A stretch of 64,000 bases of DNA. Origin: Rhizobium tumorigenes. Lineage in GTDB: Bacteria > Pseudomonadota > Alphaproteobacteria > Rhizobiales > Rhizobiaceae. The position numbers and the translations under genes were made by a program. The notes beneath the pieces were generated by a model, which worked only from the letters and a program-made list of their open reading frames with translations, was not told the origin of the DNA and made no database searches. Location: assembly GCF_003240565.2 (NCBI RefSeq), contig NZ_CP117255.1, positions 1,612,001-1,676,000 on the forward strand, read 5' to 3'. Numbering within the stretch: the first letter of the stretch is position 1; each line of letters opens with the position of its first letter. Below are positions 18,501 to 26,852 of this stretch, piece by piece.

Positions 18501-19760
18501 ATGCGAATGCAGCCATCATCGAAAACCGGCCTGTCCGGCCGCTCGCTCGTCGCGCTGGCGTTTCTCAACTTCTTCCTGGCGGATGCACGCGATGGGCTCG
18601 GTCCGTTTCTCGACGGGTTCCTCGCGACAAACGGCTGGAGCCCGATGACGCTGGGCTTCATCGCTACGCTCGGCGGTATACTTGGCATGGTAGCAACGCC
18701 GCTATTCGGCGCCTGGGTTGATGCGTCCAGCCACAAGCGGATGCTGATCATCCTCCCCGTGGTACTGGTCAATGCCGCCGCCGTCTGGACGCTTGTCAGT
18801 CCCGATGATTTCTCGGTGTTCGGCGGCCAGTCGGCAACAGCCATCGTCGGCGCCGTCGTCGGCCCGGCGCTGATGGGGCTAACGCTCGGCCTGGTCGGCC
18901 AGAGAGCGTTTTCACGCCAGGTCTCACGCAACGAATTCTGGAACCACGCCGGCAATGTGGTATCGCTCGCCGGCGTCTACGCGGCCTCGGTGTTCTTCGG
19001 CCTCACAGGCATCATTGTCCTGATGATCGTCACGGCCGTTGCCACGATCATTGCCGTGCTGGCGATCGACCCGGATAAGATCGACAACAGAGTGGCCCGC
19101 GGCCTCGGCTCGGAAGACGGCGACGGCAAGGACCAGCCCTCCGGCTACAACGTTCTCATCGGCACCAAGGGGCTAGTGCTGCTGGCCGTGACATTGCTGG
19201 TCTTCCACTTCGGCAATGCGCCGATCAGCCGCCTGATTGCCCAGGACTTCTCATTGCAGCTCGGCACCCCATTCCGGACCACTGCCATCACCACGGGCGT
19301 ATCGCAGCTGTCGATGATCGTCATGGCGCTCGCCGCACCGTTTCTGATCCGTCGCTTCGGCCTTGCCACGGTGTTCATCCTTGCTCTCTGTGCCCTCCCC
19401 ATTCGCGGCGCCATTGCCGGCAGCTTCCACGAATTCGGCGTCATCTTCCCGGTGCAGGTGCTCGACGGCATCGGCGCCGGGCTGATCGGCATCGCCACGC
19501 CCATCGCAGCCGAGCGCATCCTGTCGGGTAGCGGGCGCTTCAATGTCGGCCTTGCCGCCGTCATGACGGTCCAGGGCATCGGCGCCTCTCTCAGCAACGT
19601 CGTCGCCGGCTGGCTGACATCAGAGGGCGGCTATCCCCTGGCCTACTGGGTGCATGGCGGCGTTGCGGCGATTGCCCTCGCGATCTTCATCTACGGCCGT
19701 CACAGCATCGCGCCGGAAACACGGGACCGCCCGGGCGCAGACGATGGCGCCACCGCATAG
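18501..19760 (+). CDS. MFS transporter
   Basis: A 419-residue major facilitator with about twelve helices. The loop between helices 2 and 3 carries the MFS motif as PLFGAWVDASSHKR (GxLaDrxGrk in typical members). The long central loop after helix 6 contains DGDGKDQPSG. The first helix region begins LVALAFLNFFLADARDGLGP, a pattern seen in a set of uncharacterised alphaproteobacterial permeases. Substrate unknown. The start at 18501 is the first of two nearby ATGs (the second at 18507). Confidence 0.88.
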   Translation: MRMQPSSKTGLSGRSLVALAFLNFFLADARDGLGPFLDGFLATNGWSPMTLGFIATLGGILGMVATPLFGAWVDASSHKRMLIILPVVLVNAAAVWTLVSPDDFSVFGGQSATAIVGAVVGPALMGLTLGLVGQRAFSRQVSRNEFWNHAGNVVSLAGVYAASVFFGLTGIIVLMIVTAVATIIAVLAIDPDKIDNRVARGLGSEDGDGKDQPSGYNVLIGTKGLVLLAVTLLVFHFGNAPISRLIAQDFSLQLGTPFRTTAITTGVSQLSMIVMALAAPFLIRRFGLATVFILALCALPIRGAIAGSFHEFGVIFPVQVLDGIGAGLIGIATPIAAERILSGSGRFNVGLAAVMTVQGIGASLSNVVAGWLTSEGGYPLAYWVHGGVAAIALAIFIYGRHSIAPETRDRPGADDGATA

Positions 19761-19823
19761 CCCTCGCCCTTGACTTCGCAGGCCAACAAGAACATTTTGA
19801 GAACAAATTAAAGGGCATACATC

Positions 19824-20057
19824 ATGGCGGCGGAAAAATTCATCATCATTCCATACAAAAAGGTCCGCAATGGCCTGGCTCCCGGCGAAATGCGCCAGGC
19901 GTCCAACGCAGCCAGCGCGGAAAAGATCGCAGCTGCCATGTCTGAGCGATTCGTCGGTGTTGCCGCCTATGCGGTCACCGTCGACGAGGAGACCGGCGAC
20001 ATGACCTCGCCGCGCCTGCTGGCAAAGCACGGGGACATCGCCGAACTCAATCCGTAA
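19824..20057 (+). CDS. small conserved hypothetical protein
   Basis: A 77-residue soluble protein: FIIIPYKKVRNGLAPGE, an alanine-rich helix with MSERFVGVAAYAV and a short C-terminal part. AAAGGGC lies before the ATG. It follows the MFS gene by 63 bp in the same direction and may be cotranscribed. No domain or function is recognised; the regular codon use supports real coding. Confidence 0.7.
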   Translation: MAAEKFIIIPYKKVRNGLAPGEMRQASNAASAEKIAAAMSERFVGVAAYAVTVDEETGDMTSPRLLAKHGDIAELNP

Positions 20058-20106
20058 TCTGGAGCATTGTCAGGACGCGTCGTCTCGCGCGGCGCACCTT
20101 TGGCGT

Positions 20107-20607
20107 TCAGCGCTTGCCGATCGTCGGGCTCGAAACCGTGTCGCCGACGGCAAGGCCCAGCTTCTTCACGATGCCGCCGTTCAATTCGATGACATATTTC
20201 ACCGGCCCGCCGGAATCGATGATCGTCTGCGAATAGGGCACGGCATTTTCGACGACATGCGTCACGCCACCCGCCGTGTCGACGAACAGCATGTCGAGCG
20301 GCAGGACTGTATTTTCCATCCACATCTGCACGTGCTGCGCTGTATCGAAATCGAACAGCATGCCATGATCGGCAGCCATCTGGCGACGGAACATGAGGCC
20401 GTATTCGCGCTGGGGACCGCTGACAGCGACCTCGACGATGAATGTATGCACTGTTCCCATCTTGCTGGTGATCGTCAGTGTCTCGCTCGCGAAATGCGGC
20501 GCCTGCTTGACCGCATCTGCGGCATCGGCCGTCACGGCATGGCTGGAGACAGCCAAAAAAAGCGCCAGAGGGGCGCTTTTCAGGAGAGATGCGAGACGCC
20601 CGGCCAT
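20107..20607 (-). CDS. DUF192 exported protein
   Basis: A 166-residue protein with a signal peptide (LLKSAPLALFLAVSSHAVTA) and a DUF192 domain, a small beta-barrel of unknown function. Diagnostic segments are REYGLMFRRQMAADHGMLFDFD, MWMENTVLPLDMLFVD and VIELNGG near the end. It overlaps the stop of the cold-shock gene by one base (TGATG), an arrangement I recall as common in Rhizobiaceae. The role of DUF192 proteins is unknown, though the pairing with a Csp gene suggests shared regulation. Confidence 0.9.
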   Translation of the reverse strand: MAGRLASLLKSAPLALFLAVSSHAVTADAADAVKQAPHFASETLTITSKMGTVHTFIVEVAVSGPQREYGLMFRRQMAADHGMLFDFDTAQHVQMWMENTVLPLDMLFVDTAGGVTHVVENAVPYSQTIIDSGGPVKYVIELNGGIVKKLGLAVGDTVSSPTIGKR

Positions 20608-21185
20608 CAGTGCGACCTGCCCACCGGGCTTGGCGTATCCGGATGGATTTCAGCCGCCATCATGCCCTTGTCGCCCGGTCCGAAGCGCACCAGCACCACC
20701 TGCCCCGGACGAAGCTCGGTAAGGCCGAAACGGCGCAATGTTTCCATGTGAACGAAGATGTCCTCCGTACCCTCGCCGCGCGTCAGGAAGCCAAAACCCT
20801 TGGTGCGGTTGAACCATTTGACAATCGCGCGCTCAAGACCGCTGGTGGCGGTAACCTGCACATGCGTGCGGGCTGCCGGCATCTGCGAAGGATGCACCGC
20901 GGTCGACTGATCCATCGAAAGGATCTTGAAGGCCTGGTAGCCGCGCTCGCGGCGCTGGATCAGCGCGACGATCCGCGTTCCCTCGAGGATCGTCTGGTAG
21001 CCGTCGCGGCGCAGGCACGTTACGTGCAGCAGCACGTCCTGCATGCCATTGTCCGGAATGATGAAACCGAAGCCCTTGGCAACGTCGAACCACTTGACCA
21101 GCCCGGTGATCTCGATGAGATCGACGGCTTCACCCGCCAGCTCCTCAAAGTCGGCAATTTCAGTCGATGAAGTTCTGTCACCCAT
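20607..21185 (-). CDS. double cold-shock domain protein
   Basis: A 192-residue protein with two cold-shock domains: first VKWFDVAKGFGFIIPDNG with LLHVTCL, second VKWFNRTKGFGFLTRGEG with IFVHMETL. The aromatic RNA-binding patches (KGFGFI and FVH) are intact in the second and mostly intact in the first (LLH replaces FVH). Such tandem Csp proteins bind single-stranded RNA or DNA. Translationally coupled to the DUF192 gene downstream. Confidence 0.95.
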   Translation of the reverse strand: MGDRTSSTEIADFEELAGEAVDLIEITGLVKWFDVAKGFGFIIPDNGMQDVLLHVTCLRRDGYQTILEGTRIVALIQRRERGYQAFKILSMDQSTAVHPSQMPAARTHVQVTATSGLERAIVKWFNRTKGFGFLTRGEGTEDIFVHMETLRRFGLTELRPGQVVLVRFGPGDKGMMAAEIHPDTPSPVGRSH

Positions 21186-21380
21186 CTTCGCCAGCCCCTT
21201 GGATACACGTTACGCTGTTACGGTTAACTGATTCTCGAAATCAAGATTAACATCTTGGTAACGGAAAAGCGCAAGTCCTGTTTTGTTTATTCCCTGACGC
21301 TGATTTGAGCCGCTACACTTGCCTGGGGCTGGCGTTGGTACAGATAAGACTGGACCCATTCACATTAGAAAGGAAATAGA

Positions 21381-21821
21381 ATGCGTTATCTCCACACGAT
21401 GGTCCGGGTGAAGGATCTCGACGCCGCGCTGCACTTTTACACGACGCTGTTCGGCATGACGGAAATCCGTCGCTACGAGAACGAGAAGGGGCGCTTCACC
21501 CTGGTGTTTCTCGCAGCCCGCGACGATCTCGACCATGCCGGCACGCATATGTCGCCCTGCCTCGAACTCACCTACAACTGGGACACCGAGGACTATGACG
21601 GCGGCCGCAACTTCGGTCACCTCGCCTATGAGGTCGACGACATCTATGCGACGTGCCAGACCCTGATGGATGCGGGTGTCATCATCAACCGCCCGCCCCG
21701 CGACGGTCACATGGCCTTCGTACGCTCGCCGGACGGCATTTCCATCGAGATTCTCCAGAAGGGCGACAACCTGCCGAGCACTGAGCCCTGGGCTTCGATG
21801 ACCAATACCGGCGTCTGGTAG
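21381..21821 (+). CDS. gloA: lactoylglutathione lyase (glyoxalase I)
   Basis: A 146-residue glyoxalase I that isomerises the methylglyoxal-glutathione hemithioacetal to S-lactoylglutathione. Metal ligands are visible: His5 in RYLHTMVRV, Glu in LELTYNW, His in NFGHLAYEV and Glu in SIEILQ. The length and HFYTTLFGMTEIRRYE segment match Ni-type bacterial GloA. AGAAAGGAA precedes the ATG. It is a single gene with a 195-bp upstream region after the divergent cold-shock gene. Confidence 0.96.
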   Translation: MRYLHTMVRVKDLDAALHFYTTLFGMTEIRRYENEKGRFTLVFLAARDDLDHAGTHMSPCLELTYNWDTEDYDGGRNFGHLAYEVDDIYATCQTLMDAGVIINRPPRDGHMAFVRSPDGISIEILQKGDNLPSTEPWASMTNTGVW

Positions 21822-22034
21822 CCCCAGGCTTTCCCGAGGCTTGCAGGAAAGTCGAATGACGGCCTGCAAGCCACCTTCGCCCTTGCCGACGGGCAATGGC
21901 GCCAGCATGGTCCGGCTATCGAAGCATCACGCATCGACTCGTCGCGGCCTTGTCTCTCTCCCGCCGGCGGATCCACGGCGTCGTCCCTCCTGGACAGCGG
22001 TGCTTCTCGAGAGCCAACGCGGGGGACCGATCCT

Positions 22035-22895
22035 TTGGGCACAGTGCAGACGACTTCAAGCAGACAGTTCCTGCTCCGCGCGGCTACGGCCACCGCATGC
22101 CTCGTGATGTTGTCGGGATGCATGACGACCTCGGCCAAGAAGGCCAAGGAACAGCAGGTCGCGGACGCCGCAGAGCCCGCGCCGGAAGTGGTCATGCGGA
22201 CGCCGGGCGAACAACTGGCGGCGGAACTGAACGCCAAGGCGCAGGCACAGGGCCAGAAACCGGGCGCCTATCGCGACCCGCAGGTCCGCACCGGCTCAGG
22301 CCAGCAGACGATAGCCCAGCAATCAGCGACCGGCCTGTTTCCCAACGCGCCGATGCCCGCATCACAGGCGCCCACCGAGCCCGCCAATATCGGCGGCCTG
22401 ATCACCCAGCCGACGGCGGTCAATGCCAACCGCTCCAGCATATACGCCGCCCCGCCACCCATCGCCGTCAACCCAGACGGCACGCTGGCACCGGTCTCCG
22501 CCTATGCGGCACCGGCTTTGCGCAACGTCTACGCCATGCCACCGGGAACGGCGATGCAGCCGCAACCTCAGCAGCAACAGCCGATGATGACGCCGCCATC
22601 CGGCCAGTCCTCGAATGCGATGCCCCAGAGTGCGCCGAGGATGGCATCTGCCTCCGCGACCCGCCCGACAGCAGACGCAACACCTTCCCACGTCCTGCCA
22701 GCCCCCGGTTCGAAGGGCAGGCATCTCGATAGCCAGGAAGCGCTGATGATGGCGCGCAATCTCGCATCGGGCGGCAAGAGCACTCCCGCAAACTCGATGA
22801 TGCCGCCGTCCTCCTCAGGCCTGACCCTGCCGCAAGGCGTCACGTTGCCACCGGGTGTGACATTGACGCCGGGCATGGAAGCCTCGCTGAAGTAG
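22035..22895 (+). CDS. lipoprotein, Pro/Ala/Gln-rich
   Basis: A 286-residue protein starting at a TTG (GGGGGA upstream). Its N-terminus is a lipoprotein signal with lipobox LVMLSGC (cysteine near residue 29). The remainder is low complexity and rich in Pro, Ala, Gln and Met (AMQPQPQQQQPMMTPP), ending in a repeated LPxGVTLxPG pattern near the C-terminus. No known domain is seen; probably outer-membrane associated and disordered. Confidence 0.75.
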   Translation: MGTVQTTSSRQFLLRAATATACLVMLSGCMTTSAKKAKEQQVADAAEPAPEVVMRTPGEQLAAELNAKAQAQGQKPGAYRDPQVRTGSGQQTIAQQSATGLFPNAPMPASQAPTEPANIGGLITQPTAVNANRSSIYAAPPPIAVNPDGTLAPVSAYAAPALRNVYAMPPGTAMQPQPQQQQPMMTPPSGQSSNAMPQSAPRMASASATRPTADATPSHVLPAPGSKGRHLDSQEALMMARNLASGGKSTPANSMMPPSSSGLTLPQGVTLPPGVTLTPGMEASLK

Positions 22896-23041
22896 CGTGT
22901 TGCCCGGTCAAAGCCTGCGCCCCGCACACCTGCAACGACATCCGAAAGCCCCTGCAACCCGCTGTTTCCGCCCGTTATTCGCTTAGTGCCGGAACGACGA
23001 TATAGACCTCGATTTTTTTCGGGAAAAAGCAGATTGCCGTC

Positions 23042-23070
23042 TTGCAGGATCTGAAACGTCCCCCTATAAG
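23042..23070 (+). promoter_or_regulatory. sigma-70 promoter of first tRNA-Glu
   Basis: TTGCAG at 23042-23047 and TATAAG at 23065-23070 with a 17-base spacer. Transcription would begin about 8 bases before the tRNA. The same arrangement is repeated at the second copy, including the following GGGCGCCACA. Confidence 0.75.
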
Positions 23071-23085
23071 GGCGCCACAAGTTAT

Positions 23086-23160
23086 GCGCCCTTCGTCTAT
23101 CGGTTAGGACGACAGATTTTCATTCTGTAAAGAGGGGTTCGACTCCCCTAGGGCGTACCA
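23086..23160 (+). tRNA. tRNA-Glu (anticodon TTC), copy 1
   Basis: A 75-base tRNA including an encoded CCA end. The acceptor stem GCGCCCT/AGGGCGT, the D arm TCGGTTAGGA, the anticodon stem ACAGA/TCTGT with loop TTTTCAT (anticodon TTC, glutamate) and the T arm GAGGGGTTCGACTCCCC fold correctly. Confidence 0.97.
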
Positions 23161-23370
23161 CTTGTTTTCCTTTTCAGTGCCGACCGTTATTTGCCGTGCT
23201 TGCCGCTGTGAGCGCCTGCCTTCTCGTATTCGGCGTTTCCACCACGATAGCAAATTATCGTCTCGCAAAGAGCGCTCGCCTCTCCGAGGCCGCGAGCCAC
23301 TGCAAATCGCGCGCCTCCAAACACCGCTCAAAAAACCGCTTTTCATTGTGGATTTGTGACGATTTTGCGC

Positions 23371-23399
23371 TTGCGGGATCGGAATGGCCTGACTATAAG
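23371..23399 (+). promoter_or_regulatory. sigma-70 promoter of second tRNA-Glu
   Basis: TTGCGG at 23371-23376 and TATAAG at 23394-23399 with a 17-base spacer, nearly the same as the promoter of copy 1; the sequence between the -10 box and the gene is also repeated. Confidence 0.75.
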
Positions 23400-23414
23400 G
23401 GCGCCACAGTGATT

Positions 23415-23489
23415 GCGCCCTTCGTCTATCGGTTAGGACGACAGATTTTCATTCTGTAAAGAGGGGTTCGACTCCCCTAGGGCGTACCA
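23415..23489 (+). tRNA. tRNA-Glu (anticodon TTC), copy 2
   Basis: Identical in sequence to copy 1 (75 bases, CCA encoded), 329 bp downstream. The region between the two copies contains no convincing gene. Similarity to copy 1 extends upstream through the promoter, so the duplicated unit is larger than the tRNA alone. Confidence 0.97.
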
Positions 23490-23547
23490 CTGCTTTTCCC
23501 CAAAATTCGAAATTACTGCTTCCGCGCGTCACTACAGGCAACTTCTG

Positions 23548-25356
23548 TCATGGCGCCTTGGCGGCATCCGTGACCCTTAGCTGGACGCGGCGGGCACCCT
23601 GCCAGTGGTCAGCACCCAGCGTTCCCGCGACGTGCAGCTGTGCTCCGCGTGAACCGAGCAGCAGGTCGCCGAGCGGCGTCTCTGCGGCCCGGAACGCAAT
23701 GCCTTCCAGGCGGCCGCCATCCATTGCCTCGAGCGTCACCTTGATATGGTTCTGGCCGACCAGTCGCGAATCGCGCAGGCGGTGGCTGGGTATGGCGAAA
23801 ATCGGCTGCGGGTGGCCGGAGCCAAACGGTCCCGCAGTTTCCAGTTGATCGACAAGTTCGACCGTGGCGCCGCTCGCCCCCAGCGCGCCGTCGATCTTCA
23901 ACGTCGAATCGGCGACGAGCCCGAACACCTGCTTTTCGGCCCGCTCGGCAAAGAAAGCCCGCAGCTTGCCGAGATTGGCACGTTCGACCGTCAGGCCGGC
24001 AGCCATTGCATGACCGCCGCCCTTGACGAGCAGCCCGGCATCGACGGCGGCGCGCACCATCTTGCCCATGTCGAAGCCGCTGATCGAACGGCCGGAGCCG
24101 GTGCCCTTGCCCTGCGAATCGAAGGCGATGGCGAAGGCCGGCCGGCGGAACGAATCCTTCAGCCGTGACGAGATCAGCCCGACGATGCCCGGATGCCAGT
24201 TGTCATGGGCGGTAACGATGACGGCAGCACCCTCGCCGTTGCCGTATTCGGCCAGCGCTTCCGCCTCGGCCTCCTTCAGCATGACCGCTTCCATCGCCTG
24301 CCGCTCGCGGTTGAGCTCGTCGAGCTTCTCGGCAATGACGTCGGCTTCCGATGCGTCCTCTAATGTCAGTAGCCGGCTACCGAGCGCGGCATCGCCGATG
24401 CGGCCGCCGGCATTGATGCGCGGGCCGATCATGAAGCCGAAATGGTAGGGCGTAACGGGGCCGCCGAGCCCCGCCTTGCGGAACAGCGCCGCCAGCCCCG
24501 GATTACCTTGGTGGCGGGCAGCCAGCAGGCCCTTGACCACATAGGCGCGGTTCAGCCCCTTCAGCGGCACCACGTCGCAGACGGTGGCAAGCGCTACGAT
24601 GTCGAGCCAGGCAAGCAGGTCGATATTGCCGGCTCTGAGATCGCCGGACTGGCGCAGCAGCCGCAACGTCGCCACCAGCACAAGGAAGACCACGCCGGCA
24701 GCGCAGAGATGGCCCTGCCCCGATAGATCGTCCTCGCGGTTCGGATTGACCAGCGCATGGCAATGCGGCAGCGCGTCGCCGACCTGGTGGTGATCGATGA
24801 CGACGACGTCGATGTTCCGCGCCTTGGCAGCATCCAGCGATTCGAAGCTGGTGGAGCCGCAGTCGACAGTGACGATCAGCCTCGCACCGTTGTCGATCAG
24901 CTGGTTGATGGCTGTCGGGTTCGGGCCGTAGCCTTCGAAGATCCGGTCGGGGATATAGATGGTCGCCGGCACGTCGAAGTGCCTCAGGAATTTGTACATC
25001 AGCGCCGAGGAGGCTGCACCGTCGACATCGTAGTCGCCGAATACAGCGACACTCTCGCCTGTCTTGACGGCCTGCAGCAGCCGCTCGGCAGCCTTCTCGC
25101 AATCCGTCAGCCGGTGCGGATCGGGCATCAGGCCGCGAATGGTAGGATCGAGAAAAGCCATAGCCTCGTCGAGACCGACGCCGCGGCCGGCAAGCACGCG
25201 GGCGATCAGGTCCGCCATCCCGTGGGTCTGGGCCATCGCCAGTGCCCGGTTCTGTCCGGCCTGGTCGAGCCGCGACACCCAGCGGTTACCGCCGGCCGAA
25301 CGCTCCACCCCCAGAAATGCCCGCTGTACGGGGTCTGCCGCTTCGATCGGTCCCAT
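23548..25356 (-). CDS. recJ: single-stranded-DNA-specific exonuclease RecJ
   Basis: A 602-residue 5'-3' ssDNA exonuclease used in recombination and mismatch repair. DHH-family motifs in order: FGDYDVDGAASSALMY (about residue 100), VDCGSTSFE, VVVIDHHQVGDALPH, and in the DHHA1 half GSGRSISGFDMGKMVRAA and GGGHAMAAGLTVE, followed by the OB-fold (HIKVTLEAMDGGRLEG). All metal-binding residues appear intact. The start is the first ATG (25356). It lies downstream of hom with a 117-bp gap on the same strand. Confidence 0.97.
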   Translation of the reverse strand: MGPIEAADPVQRAFLGVERSAGGNRWVSRLDQAGQNRALAMAQTHGMADLIARVLAGRGVGLDEAMAFLDPTIRGLMPDPHRLTDCEKAAERLLQAVKTGESVAVFGDYDVDGAASSALMYKFLRHFDVPATIYIPDRIFEGYGPNPTAINQLIDNGARLIVTVDCGSTSFESLDAAKARNIDVVVIDHHQVGDALPHCHALVNPNREDDLSGQGHLCAAGVVFLVLVATLRLLRQSGDLRAGNIDLLAWLDIVALATVCDVVPLKGLNRAYVVKGLLAARHQGNPGLAALFRKAGLGGPVTPYHFGFMIGPRINAGGRIGDAALGSRLLTLEDASEADVIAEKLDELNRERQAMEAVMLKEAEAEALAEYGNGEGAAVIVTAHDNWHPGIVGLISSRLKDSFRRPAFAIAFDSQGKGTGSGRSISGFDMGKMVRAAVDAGLLVKGGGHAMAAGLTVERANLGKLRAFFAERAEKQVFGLVADSTLKIDGALGASGATVELVDQLETAGPFGSGHPQPIFAIPSHRLRDSRLVGQNHIKVTLEAMDGGRLEGIAFRAAETPLGDLLLGSRGAQLHVAGTLGADHWQGARRVQLRVTDAAKAP

Positions 25357-25473
25357 CAGATTGGCCGGATCCGTTCTTTCATTCGCAGAAGCCGGCCATC
25401 AGGGCGCGGCCTGGCGTGCTTTCGGGGCAGATTATCGCAAGCAGGAGGCGCGTCCACGGAAATTGCGGTCGCC

Positions 25474-26799
25474 TCACTGCTCGTGCTTCGGGCGCTCGAT
25501 GCGGATGACCTGCGGTTCGCCGACAAGATAGCCATCGGTCTTGATCGCCGCCACCGCCTTGCGCACCGAATCCTCCATGGTCGCATGAGTGACGAGGATG
25601 ATGGTCTGCTGGTCGGACGGCGACACGTGCTGCTTGGAGCGCTGGACGATCGATTCCAGCGAAATATGGTTTTCCGCCATGTGGCCGGCAATGCTGGCGA
25701 AGACGCCCGTGCGGTCCTGCACGCTGAGACGAATGAAGTAGCCGCCCTCATGGCTCTGCATCTGCGCCTTGCGGTAAGGCTCGAGCGACTTGGCGGGATG
25801 GCCGAGCACGGGCACGCGCTGCGTGCCGGGCTGGCTCTTGGCAATGTCGGCGATATCGCCGAGCACGGCCGATGCCGTGGCATTGCCGCCGGCGCCGGGG
25901 CCGACCATCAGCAGTTCGCCGAGAATATCGGATTCGATCGCCACCGCATTGGTCACGCCGTCAACCTGCGCGATGACTGAATCGAGCGGCACCATCGTCG
26001 GATGAACGCGCTGCTCGATGCCGGTCTCGGTGCGCTGGGCAACGCCGAGCAGCTTGATCCGGTAGCCGAGATCGGCGGCAGCCCGGATATCCTCGATGGA
26101 GATGTTGGAGATGCCCTCGAGATAGATGTCGTCGGCGGCAAGGCGGTTGCCGAAGGCGAGCGTCGTCAGGATCGCCAGTTTATGCGCCGTATCGTTGCCG
26201 TCGATGTCGAAGGCAGGGTCGGCCTCGGCATAGCCGAGCCGCTGGGCTTCCTTCAGGCAATCGGCAAACGACAGGCCTTCCTTCTCCATCCGCGTCAGGA
26301 TGTAATTGCAGGTGCCGTTCATGATGCCGTAGATGCGCGAAATCGTGTTGCCCGTCAGCGACTCGCGCAAGGCCTTGATGACCGGAATGCCGCCGGCGAC
26401 GGCCGCTTCGAAGTTCAAAAGCGTGCCCTTCTCCTCGGCGATCTCGGCAAATTCGACGCCGTGATAGGCAAGCAGCGCCTTGTTGGCGGTAACCACATGC
26501 AGACCGCGAGCCAGCGCCGCGCGCACCGATGCATTGGCCGCGCCCTCGGAACCGCCGATCAGTTCGACAAAGACATCGATATCGGCCTTGTGGGCGAGAT
26601 CGACCGGACCGTCGAACCATTCGACGCCATCGAGATCGATGCCGCGATCCTTGCTGCGATCCCGCGCCGAGACGGCGACGATCCTGATCGGGCGCCCGCA
26701 GGTGGCCGTCAGCTCGGCGCTGCGCTGCTGAATGATACGGACAAGCGAGGCACCAACGGTGCCCAAGCCCGCAATGCCGATTTTGAGGGCATCTGCCAT
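25474..26799 (-). CDS. hom: homoserine dehydrogenase
   Basis: A 441-residue enzyme that reduces aspartate semialdehyde to homoserine for threonine and methionine synthesis. The Rossmann motif GIAGLGTVGASL starts at residue 6; NGTCNYILTRM and GYAEADPAFDIDGNDTAHK are catalytic-region signatures; an ACT regulatory domain (QDRTGVFASIAGHMAENHIS) covers about residues 350-435, implying feedback control by threonine. ATG 26799 was chosen because the Rossmann fold begins directly after it; the longer frame starts at 26835. It follows alaC by 53 bp, probably in one operon. Confidence 0.97.
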   Translation of the reverse strand: MADALKIGIAGLGTVGASLVRIIQQRSAELTATCGRPIRIVAVSARDRSKDRGIDLDGVEWFDGPVDLAHKADIDVFVELIGGSEGAANASVRAALARGLHVVTANKALLAYHGVEFAEIAEEKGTLLNFEAAVAGGIPVIKALRESLTGNTISRIYGIMNGTCNYILTRMEKEGLSFADCLKEAQRLGYAEADPAFDIDGNDTAHKLAILTTLAFGNRLAADDIYLEGISNISIEDIRAAADLGYRIKLLGVAQRTETGIEQRVHPTMVPLDSVIAQVDGVTNAVAIESDILGELLMVGPGAGGNATASAVLGDIADIAKSQPGTQRVPVLGHPAKSLEPYRKAQMQSHEGGYFIRLSVQDRTGVFASIAGHMAENHISLESIVQRSKQHVSPSDQQTIILVTHATMEDSVRKAVAAIKTDGYLVGEPQVIRIERPKHEQ

Positions 26800-26852
26800 G
26801 ATCGATCCTGATATGTCACGAAGCGGCAGCCGCATGGCGGCTGCCCTTGAAG

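Noticed and set aside
23196..23459. An 87-codon frame between and across the tRNA-Glu genes
   Set aside because: It reads through the second tRNA and has no ribosome site.
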